The notes beneath the pieces are model-generated. The model did not search any database, was not told where the DNA came from, and saw only the letters and a program-made list of their open reading frames with translations. Shown here piece by piece: positions 30,858 through 36,607 of a stretch of 36,607 bases of DNA. Origin of the DNA: an uncultured bacterium (GTDB taxonomy: Bacteria; Armatimonadota; HRBIN16). The stretch lies in the NCBI GenBank assembly GCA_938027655.1, contig CALJAP010000043.1, positions 1 through 36,607 on the forward strand. Reading direction: 5' to 3'. The stretch's first letter is position 1, and each line of letters starts with the position of its first letter. Made by a program: the position numbers and the translations under genes.

Positions 30858-31622
30858 ATGCAAAACGCCGTCCGAGAGCAGAAACATATCCTGCTTGGGT
30901 TTTGTCTACTCGTAGCACTGGTAATTAGCGGCTGTGGTATCAACCCGCGCCGACTGGTGGAGAAGCGCGTGGAAGCACAGCTGCCTCGTCTCATCGGTCC
31001 GGCAAAGCGTTACCGCGCAACTCTTTTGGGGAGGCACGAGCGCATGTTTCAGGGAAAGGTGAAGGCGGCGCGACTTGTAGGCGAGGGGGTGGAGATTCAA
31101 CCGGGGCTTATCCTGCGGGAGCTGGTAGTAGAGCTGGAGGAGGTGGAGTACCGTCAGGGGTCGCCTCTTAAAGCGAAGCACGGCTCTTTCCATGCGGTAC
31201 TGGGCGATGAAGTGCTACAATCCTACCTGAGTGACCTGTTACCGCCCGTTCGCTCGCCGTGGAACGTAGTGGTCTCTCGTCTGGATAACCTGCGCGTCCG
31301 CAGCCGCGCGGGTGAGGTGAGGCTGTCTATCGACGTATATACTCGTCTGGGCGTGAAGTTATCCGGTGAGGTGAGTGGCGCACTTCGCCTGAAAGAGGGT
31401 ACGCAGATATGGTTTGAAGCCTCTGAGGTCAAGGTGGTGGGGCTTTCCGTGCCCGAGAAGGTACGCGAGCTGCTCTCGGACCTGTTCCTGAATCGCCCGC
31501 TGATAGACCTCTCTGGCATCAAGGCGCCTGTTCGTATCGAGCGGGTGGCGATAGGGGAGGGAATGTTGATGTTTGAGGGGCCGGTTCTGGTGGAGAAGCT
31601 GGCGGAGCTGACGTCGGGTTAA
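30858..31622 (+). CDS. LmeA-like (DUF2993) lipoprotein
   Basis: This 254-residue protein begins with a short basic part, the hydrophobic HILLGFCLLVALVISGCG with a lipobox (ISGC), and so is probably a lipoprotein. The body resembles the DUF2993/LmeA family of lipid-binding proteins: LVEKRVEAQLPRLIGPAKRY, LVVELEEVEYRQGSPLKAKH, LSGEVSGALRLKEGTQIWFE and VPEKVRELLSDLFLNRPLID. These have a tubular lipid-binding fold; family members bind phospholipid. The start is uncertain: the track uses TTG 30843, but ATG 30858 gives the better signal peptide. Neither has a ribosome-binding site. The stop overlaps the stop of the convergent PilZ gene by 4 bases. Confidence 0.7.
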   Translation: MQNAVREQKHILLGFCLLVALVISGCGINPRRLVEKRVEAQLPRLIGPAKRYRATLLGRHERMFQGKVKAARLVGEGVEIQPGLILRELVVELEEVEYRQGSPLKAKHGSFHAVLGDEVLQSYLSDLLPPVRSPWNVVVSRLDNLRVRSRAGEVRLSIDVYTRLGVKLSGEVSGALRLKEGTQIWFEASEVKVVGLSVPEKVRELLSDLFLNRPLIDLSGIKAPVRIERVAIGEGMLMFEGPVLVEKLAELTSG

Positions 31623-32251
31623 TCAGAACGTACCGGGTCGCGCTGTTGACGGGATGCCCAGTGTTGTAGTAGACGCGCGAACTGGATTTTCTCCATGCGG
31701 TTCATCTCGGTGAAACGTATGCCGATTTCCCATCCGCTGTCGTTGAGCAGTTTGCTGGTTCTGACTATCTCCGCGACTGCGCGCACCGCCTGCTGGCTGT
31801 TAGGCGAGATAAAAACCACTTCCAGCGTGTTGGAGCGCAGAACAAACTCCTGGCACAGGTAGATGCGGGCGCCTCCCGCCGAGATGTCGCGGCACACCCC
31901 GTTTATCCATTCGGTGTCTCCAACCACGCGCACATGCACCTGCATATCGCATGGGTAACGTTCATGTTGGCGCCTTTGCTGGAAGCGGAACGAGCCGTTC
32001 ACCGATACAATAAGCTGTCCCAACGCCATGTCGCAGCGCTGGACAACCACCTCGGAGGTGTACACCCCTGTGCCCCCGCTGATGGCGATGAGCACGGTCA
32101 TGCCGGGTTTCATCGAGCCGTCACATGCCGCAGAGTTCGTCAGCTGAACCCCCAGCAGCGGACGCACCATCTGTACCAGCTTCCCGCGCAGTGTGACGGG
32201 AGCATCCCCTATCTTGAAGTGTATCTCTACCGGGTCGCCTGTCTGGAACAC
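31619..32251 (-). CDS. PilZ domain protein, YcgR-like
   Basis: This roughly 210-residue protein has a YcgR-like N-terminal barrel (VFQTGDPVEIHFKIGDAPVT) and a PilZ domain with both c-di-GMP-binding motifs intact: RRQHER (about residues 93-98) and DISAGG (122-127). It should bind c-di-GMP and, like YcgR, slow the flagellar motor or act on another target. The track's ORF to 32761 runs through the upstream PilZ gene and is not real. I propose GTG 32251, with AGGGG nine bases upstream; ATG 32362, overlapping the preceding gene, is the alternative. It follows the other PilZ gene on the same strand. Confidence 0.8.
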   Translation of the reverse strand: MFQTGDPVEIHFKIGDAPVTLRGKLVQMVRPLLGVQLTNSAACDGSMKPGMTVLIAISGGTGVYTSEVVVQRCDMALGQLIVSVNGSFRFQQRRQHERYPCDMQVHVRVVGDTEWINGVCRDISAGGARIYLCQEFVLRSNTLEVVFISPNSQQAVRAVAEIVRTSKLLNDSGWEIGIRFTEMNRMEKIQFARLLQHWASRQQRDPVRSD

Positions 32252-32319
32252 AGGAACATCGCCCCTGGCTTTAAATGTCGCTGTAGCAATTATCGGATTG
32301 AGAGAGAAGAAATTGCAGA

Positions 32320-33216
32320 TTAGCGAGCGCGTTGCGTGCCCATGTCTTGTGACACATGCCATCTCCGCTGCGCCATCGCTTCGTGCTGCTTCTGGAGGAC
32401 AAACCGCGCTACGCGCTCGAGGTGCTCCGCGTCCAGGTGCGCAAAGGCACAGTGCAAGCGGTACTCCAGATGTCCGTCCACCACCGTTTCTGAGAGTGCT
32501 ACCACCGTCAGGCGTGTCGACTCTGGCAAGATACCGGATAGCCCCGGCGCCTCCAGACGCACTACGCTTCCCACCACAGGGGCAACCGGCACCTGCAGAC
32601 ATACGCCTCCCCCTCCGATGTCCAGCACCACCCCTGCGTATCGGCCGATGCCTTTGCCACCAACCACCTCCACTGTAGCCGGCGCGAGCACTTCTACACG
32701 CGCGAACTGCCGTCGCTGCAGCCGGTGCAACAGAGGTTGCCTGCGCAGGTTGAGGGTGCACGGCTCGTCGCTCCCGATACCCAGCACCTCGGTTTCCATC
32801 ACGTACAGGCTATCTATCGCGTTCACCGCAAGCGCAACCTGCGTGCCCGGAACGAACCGCTTGCTGTCTTCTTCGGGTACGGGCAGGTCCACTTCTACCG
32901 CGTCAGGGCGAAGATGACGCACCATCGTACGCCAGCGACGAAGGCGTTCCTCCTCGCTACCTTCCAGTAGCTGCAAGTAAGCGCACTGCCCGATGTGCAA
33001 TTCCGAAGAGGATATCAACCCCTGTCCGCGCAGAAGGCGAATGCGGTTTAGCCACCAGAGGAAGTACACGTAGCGCAAAGCAAGGATGGAGATGAGCGTG
33101 AGGCTGATAATCAGCGTGCCCGTCCATATCCACAACTGTCCGTCGGCTACCAGCGCGCGCTGCCACCATGCAGGAGGCTGATGCACCACGATGCTCTCCG
33201 CTAAAAGAACAGCCAT
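32320..33216 (-). CDS. Membrane-anchored PilZ domain protein
   Basis: This 298-residue protein has one membrane segment near residues 29-50 (LWIWTGTLIISLTLISILAL). A long middle region without a recognised domain follows, then a PilZ domain. The RxxxR motif is RRQFAR (about 168-173); the D-x-S-x-x-G motif appears as DIGGGG (199-204), with glycine for serine, so c-di-GMP binding is likely but less certain than in the next gene. ATG 33216 has GAGAGG eight bases before it; TTG 33222 is less likely. The diguanylate cyclase sits a short distance upstream in the same direction. Confidence 0.82.
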   Translation of the reverse strand: MAVLLAESIVVHQPPAWWQRALVADGQLWIWTGTLIISLTLISILALRYVYFLWWLNRIRLLRGQGLISSSELHIGQCAYLQLLEGSEEERLRRWRTMVRHLRPDAVEVDLPVPEEDSKRFVPGTQVALAVNAIDSLYVMETEVLGIGSDEPCTLNLRRQPLLHRLQRRQFARVEVLAPATVEVVGGKGIGRYAGVVLDIGGGGVCLQVPVAPVVGSVVRLEAPGLSGILPESTRLTVVALSETVVDGHLEYRLHCAFAHLDAEHLERVARFVLQKQHEAMAQRRWHVSQDMGTQRAR

Positions 33217-33286
33217 GCGCAATCCTCTCTCTGGAAATCTTCATCAGTGGCGTTCCACACGCAGGCAGATTCGCGGTCTGGTAGAG

Positions 33287-34153
33287 CTACGAGCAAATCG
33301 GCAAAAAATGGCTCAGCAAGTAAACAACCGGTAAAGCGAACAGCAGGCTATCCAGCCGGTCCATTACCCCACCATGACCGGGAAGCAGTCCGCCGAAGTC
33401 TTTCACCTCCAGCTCGCGCTTCAGCGCGCTCTCGAACAGGTCGCCAGCTTGACCGGCACATGCCGATGCTGCTCCCAACGCCAGCGCAGAGACCGGCAAC
33501 AACCCCAGCCATGGCGCTACCAGAACAGCCGCTACCGTTGCGCCAAGCACGCCTGCGCCCGCTCCTTCCCAGCTCTTGCGGGGGCTGAGCAGGGGAGCCA
33601 TTCGCCTCTGCCCAAACTGCTTGCCCACAAAGTACGCTACCGTATCGCACACCCATACCGACACACAGGTCAACAGCACCAGCCGAACACCATCCGATAG
33701 CCATTCCCCTTGCAGGGCGCACCCCCTGCTCATTAGACGCAAATGCACCCATGTGCTCAGTAGCAGCCCGAGGTAGAGGGCGATGAGCGCGGCGGCGCCC
33801 ACGTTTCGCCACACAGATAATTGCTTGCGCCTTTCCGCTTGCCATACTTCCCACGCGAAAGCCACCAGCACCGCGCCGACAGCGGTGAGCCGCCCGGATG
33901 ACAGAAAGGATGCCTGCTGTTGCGCGTCCAGCCAGACGTCGAAAGGCAGATATACCGATAACATCGCCAGCAGGCGGTTTACCCGCACCTCCGGGTACCT
34001 TCTCTCTATCGCCGACAGCATTTCCACTGTGCCCAGCAGCGCTATCAGCATCACCAGCGCAACCCAGGTGCCCCCGGTTGGTGCCACCAGTGCGAGCAGG
34101 AACACCGGAATACCGATCAGTGCGGTCAGCACGCGCTTAGTCAGCTCCGCCAT
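33287..34153 (-). CDS. cdsA: Phosphatidate cytidylyltransferase CdsA
   Basis: This 288-residue multi-pass membrane enzyme makes CDP-diacylglycerol from phosphatidate and CTP for phospholipid synthesis. The family signature is intact near the C-terminus: LKRELEVKDFGGLLPGHGGV followed by MDRLDSLLFALP. The segment VWVCDTVAYFVGKQFGQRRM then SPRKSWEGAGAG is also standard. About eight hydrophobic segments are seen. GGAGG lies seven bases before ATG 34153. The start is 17 bases inside the preceding nucleotidyltransferase gene, so translation is coupled. Uncommonly, it sits beside a diguanylate cyclase rather than with dxr, uppS or frr, its usual neighbours. Confidence 0.95.
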   Translation of the reverse strand: MAELTKRVLTALIGIPVFLLALVAPTGGTWVALVMLIALLGTVEMLSAIERRYPEVRVNRLLAMLSVYLPFDVWLDAQQQASFLSSGRLTAVGAVLVAFAWEVWQAERRKQLSVWRNVGAAALIALYLGLLLSTWVHLRLMSRGCALQGEWLSDGVRLVLLTCVSVWVCDTVAYFVGKQFGQRRMAPLLSPRKSWEGAGAGVLGATVAAVLVAPWLGLLPVSALALGAASACAGQAGDLFESALKRELEVKDFGGLLPGHGGVMDRLDSLLFALPVVYLLSHFLPICS

Positions 34154-34943
34154 CGGCAAGCCTCCGTGCGTACTCGTACTCCTGCGGCGTGTCGATATCG
34201 TAAGCCAGCTCCGGCTCGCTTTCTACCGCCCGACAGCGCATCCCCAGCAGCTGCTCCGCACGACGTTCCACATCCGCTACTGTCAGCTGACGAGTAACGT
34301 ATCTCCAGAGCACGCGGAAGCCCGCCAGCAGTGCCAGCCGCCAGAGGCTCTTCCGCCGTTGCGCCACCCGGCGTATCCACTCTGCACGCTCCAGCAGGGA
34401 AGCAGGTTGCATCATCACCGCGCATCCTGCCACGAACTCGCCATCCTTCAGGCGGGCGTAGGTGCTGGGGGAGTTGGGGAAACGCGCGTCAAATGCCTCA
34501 CGCCGCACTATCGCGTAGCAAAGCTGGGCATCCGGCGGACAGGCATCGATGAAACGATTGATTGCCCCTGCGGTCACAAAGGGCAGGTCGGAGGTAATAT
34601 ACAGCACTCTGGGATAGTGCGCTACCGCCTGTAAGCCGGCGATGAGGTTTTCATGCGCTTCTAACTTCTCCGGTATCAACCTCTCTCCGGCTCTGTCTAC
34701 CCAGTAGCGCAAAAACGGACTGCCAACCACCACCACCTCGTATACTCTATCGGTATGCCATATCGCGTCCAGCACCGTCTCCAATAGAGTGCGTTCCCTC
34801 ACCTTGAGCAATGCTTTAATCTCGTGATAGTCGTATGGATACTCCTCGTAGGGAGCATATTCCAGCGATGTGGCAGCGAATGAGAAGTCCGCCCAGCCGA
34901 TACGCCCTCCCGCCGTGACAACCGCAGCCAGCTCTTCCCTCAC
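34137..34943 (-). CDS. Nucleotidyltransferase (NTP_transf/MobA-like) protein
   Basis: This 268-residue protein has the GT-A-like layout of NTP transferases: ELAAVVTAGGRIGWADFSFA at the start, KVRERTLLETVLDAIWH, then YITSDLPFVTAGAINRFIDA with the metal-binding aspartate. The second half resembles MobA-like sugar or cofactor nucleotidyltransferases. An insertion of about 25 residues, rich in tyrosine and glutamate (SLEYAPYEEYPYDYHEIKAL), lies between the AGG loop and the lysine, which is longer than usual. The GTG start overlaps the GGDEF stop (GTGA), and cdsA begins inside its end. Being coupled to cdsA, it may act on a lipid head-group precursor such as a CTP-linked alcohol; that is inference only. 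Confidence 0.72.
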   Translation of the reverse strand: MREELAAVVTAGGRIGWADFSFAATSLEYAPYEEYPYDYHEIKALLKVRERTLLETVLDAIWHTDRVYEVVVVGSPFLRYWVDRAGERLIPEKLEAHENLIAGLQAVAHYPRVLYITSDLPFVTAGAINRFIDACPPDAQLCYAIVRREAFDARFPNSPSTYARLKDGEFVAGCAVMMQPASLLERAEWIRRVAQRRKSLWRLALLAGFRVLWRYVTRQLTVADVERRAEQLLGMRCRAVESEPELAYDIDTPQEYEYARRLADGGAD

Positions 34944-36589
34944 GACGCTATCACCACCCGGTTCCTGCCGTACCGCTTTGCCAGATAGAGAGCGTCATCC
35001 GCAGAAGCCACCAAATCGGAGACGGTCAGCCCATCGTCAGGATAACTTGCCACACCGATGCTGATGGTACAGTGCACCGGTGCGCCACCCGGGTAGCCGG
35101 GGAAGGGTGTGCGGGCAACGACCTCGCACAGCCTGCTGGCAAGTACCCCGGCGGACTCCTTGTCGGTTTCGGGTAAGATGATGGCGAACTCCTCGCCACC
35201 GTACCTGCCCACTATGTCGCTCTGGCGAACGTTCTGCTGGAGTATCTTTGCCAGAATGCGCAACACTTCATCGCCCCGCTGGTGACCGTAGGTATCGTTG
35301 TAGCGTTTGAAGTAGTCTACGTCTATCATCAACAGCGTCATGGGGTGGTGGTAACGCGACGAGCGAGAGATCTCTTCCTTCAACCGTTCGTATAGCCGTC
35401 GGTGGTTCAACAGTCCTGTCAGTCCGTCGCGCGTCGCCATATCTACCGTCTGCCGATAGAGACGCATGTTCTCGAGCAGAATCGCCAGATGGTCTACCAG
35501 CACCTGTATTGCCTCGTAATCCGAGTGCGTAAACGGTTCGCGTTGCGCCATACGTTCCAGCACCAGCACACCCCACGGATACTCATGCACTATCAGCGGG
35601 ATAATCAGCAGATGCCCTCCGAAGTGCTCGGCGACTTCGTGCAAACGCGCGCGCAACATGTCTGAGAGTATCAGAGGCTTGCGCTGGTCTATCGCCTTGC
35701 TGAAAATACCCTCCACCGGAAGATAAGCGAGCAAAGCTGCCCTCTCCCGCTGGGGATGTACACCGACAATCTGGAGGTGCGCCTCTTGACGCGAGTAACT
35801 CCACAGGCTCAGTCGGTCAAAAACCAGTAGGCGGCGCAACTCCTCGCCCAGGTCCTGGAGCAAGCGGTCTGGGTGCAGATGGGCGATCAGGCGGTAGTGC
35901 AGCGTTCGCAAAGCACGTACCTGACGCTGCGCCTGGTGAGCATGAATGATTGCGCGCGTCGCCACTAGTCCCACTGCTCCTGCCGAGCACGTCGGTAATA
36001 CCGACAGCCACCCCCACTGTTTCTGCGCCAGCAACGCTGCCAGCACAGTGGGTAGCGTGACCGCCTCTACAATGAACTCGACACGCGCTACTTGTCGCCA
36101 GTAGGCATGTCGTCTCCCTTCACTCCACCATAGTAACACCACACGCAACCCAACGAATAATGCCACCGTCACCAACAGGCGTAGCCAATCCGACCAGCTT
36201 TGGGGCACGGCGCTGCCAGCCTGTCTGCGATAGTAATAAAACGCCCCGCTGACCAGAACAGACAGGGCGAGCGCAGGTGCGTATAGAGGAATATCGTTTT
36301 GCTCCCTCTGGCGCAGCCTCTGTGCGGCGACACCAGCAAGCAGACTAATCATTGCCCCCACACACGCACCGTACAGTAGCGCGGCGTAGAGAACCACTGC
36401 GCTGCCAAAGCGAACCCTGCGCGTGCCCAACCGCCCGACGGGCAGAGCCATCGTCAATATGGTCAACAACAGGAGCAGTAACACGGGTAGAGGATGAAGC
36501 GCCGGTACAGGCTGTAACCACCAGCATACCGGCAACCCGATGAGGGCAAGCGACCATATCCTCCACAGGTTCGGATGGCGACCGCGCAC
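34940..36589 (-). CDS. Membrane GAF-GGDEF diguanylate cyclase
   Basis: This 549-residue protein makes the second messenger c-di-GMP. The first 220 residues hold about six or seven hydrophobic segments without a known sensor name. A GAF-like domain follows at about 230-375 (LHPDRLLQDLGEELRRLLVF, then GGHLLIIPLIVHEYPWGVLV). The GGDEF domain fills the C-terminus (MATRDGLTGLLNHRRLYERL, IDVDYFKRYNDTYGHQRGDE). The active-site motif GGEEF (464-468) is catalytically competent. The inhibitory I-site RQSD (455-458) lies exactly five residues before it, so feedback inhibition is expected. The start is GTG 36589, 18 bases from the window end, with GAGG about 11 bases away, so the start is somewhat uncertain. 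Confidence 0.9.
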   Translation of the reverse strand: MRGRHPNLWRIWSLALIGLPVCWWLQPVPALHPLPVLLLLLLTILTMALPVGRLGTRRVRFGSAVVLYAALLYGACVGAMISLLAGVAAQRLRQREQNDIPLYAPALALSVLVSGAFYYYRRQAGSAVPQSWSDWLRLLVTVALFVGLRVVLLWWSEGRRHAYWRQVARVEFIVEAVTLPTVLAALLAQKQWGWLSVLPTCSAGAVGLVATRAIIHAHQAQRQVRALRTLHYRLIAHLHPDRLLQDLGEELRRLLVFDRLSLWSYSRQEAHLQIVGVHPQRERAALLAYLPVEGIFSKAIDQRKPLILSDMLRARLHEVAEHFGGHLLIIPLIVHEYPWGVLVLERMAQREPFTHSDYEAIQVLVDHLAILLENMRLYRQTVDMATRDGLTGLLNHRRLYERLKEEISRSSRYHHPMTLLMIDVDYFKRYNDTYGHQRGDEVLRILAKILQQNVRQSDIVGRYGGEEFAIILPETDKESAGVLASRLCEVVARTPFPGYPGGAPVHCTISIGVASYPDDGLTVSDLVASADDALYLAKRYGRNRVVIAS

Positions 36590-36607
36590 CGATTAAGTAC
36601 CTCACCC

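Noticed and set aside
30669-30887. 72-residue minus-strand ORF between the divergent promoters
   Set aside because: It covers the AT-rich promoter region with dyads and the LmeA-like signal peptide on the other strand; no ribosome-binding site or family.
32363-32761. N-terminal extension of the second PilZ gene in the ORF track
   Set aside because: It overlaps the upstream PilZ gene in another frame and has low-complexity G/R/A-rich sequence with no domain.

Overview
The window looks like a piece of chromosome from a GC-rich, flagellated, diderm bacterium, most likely a thermophilic member of the Armatimonadota or a close relative. The clearest pointers are two prepilin-like DUF1559 genes with the [13 protein letters not shown]...FPVFAQ N-terminus that is typical of that phylum. 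TolC-type and Wza-type envelope genes imply an outer membrane, and widespread dispersed-repeat remnants lie between genes. The phylum call is an inference. No rRNA, tRNA, CRISPR array or complete mobile element was found.

Layout, left to right. (1) 1-4369, plus strand: the end of an HdrA-type subunit, then MvhD, MvhG and MvhA subunits of a group 3 [NiFe]-hydrogenase and the endopeptidase that matures the large subunit, a probable electron-bifurcating heterodisulfide reductase/hydrogenase module. (2) 4377-8121, plus: a GT4 glycosyltransferase that looks leaderless, a GT39-like membrane glycosyltransferase, and L-rhamnose isomerase. (3) 8192-10314, minus: a remnant PEP-CTERM tail, a Gfo/Idh/MocA oxidoreductase and a prepilin-like protein. 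(4) 10452-12708, plus: trmFO and a xerC/xerD recombinase, overlapping. A decayed toxin-antitoxin pair abuts xerC on the other strand. (5) 13068-16642: a TolC-like protein, an uncharacterised protein, a zincin metallopeptidase and a DUF4058 protein, the last again apparently leaderless. (6) 16691-26839, minus: one long run of closely packed genes. It begins with two small proteins, a Wza-like polysaccharide export protein and a CpsB-like PHP phosphatase, and continues into flgB-flgC-fliE-fliF-fliG-fliH-fliI, a repeat-filled gap, then fliJ, a lytic transglycosylase and a MotE-like protein. (7) 26958-28151, plus: a consensus promoter, a cobalamin riboswitch, an intrinsic terminator and a single DUF1559 prepilin gene, followed by its own terminator. 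(8) 28153-30628, minus: a membrane zinc-ribbon protein with an L7/L12-like domain, and a DUF2089-DUF4097 pair. (9) 30858-36589: an LmeA-like lipoprotein, two PilZ proteins, CdsA, a nucleotidyltransferase and a membrane GAF-GGDEF diguanylate cyclase.

Two themes run through the right half. Motility and surface polysaccharide genes are fused into one apparent transcription unit, and a c-di-GMP maker and two c-di-GMP readers sit a few kilobases away; together they could switch between swimming and surface life. The most unusual element is the cobalamin riboswitch with terminator that controls nothing visible except a pilin-like gene. That is not a usual target of B12 riboswitches and would link vitamin B12 status to a cell-surface or secretion component.
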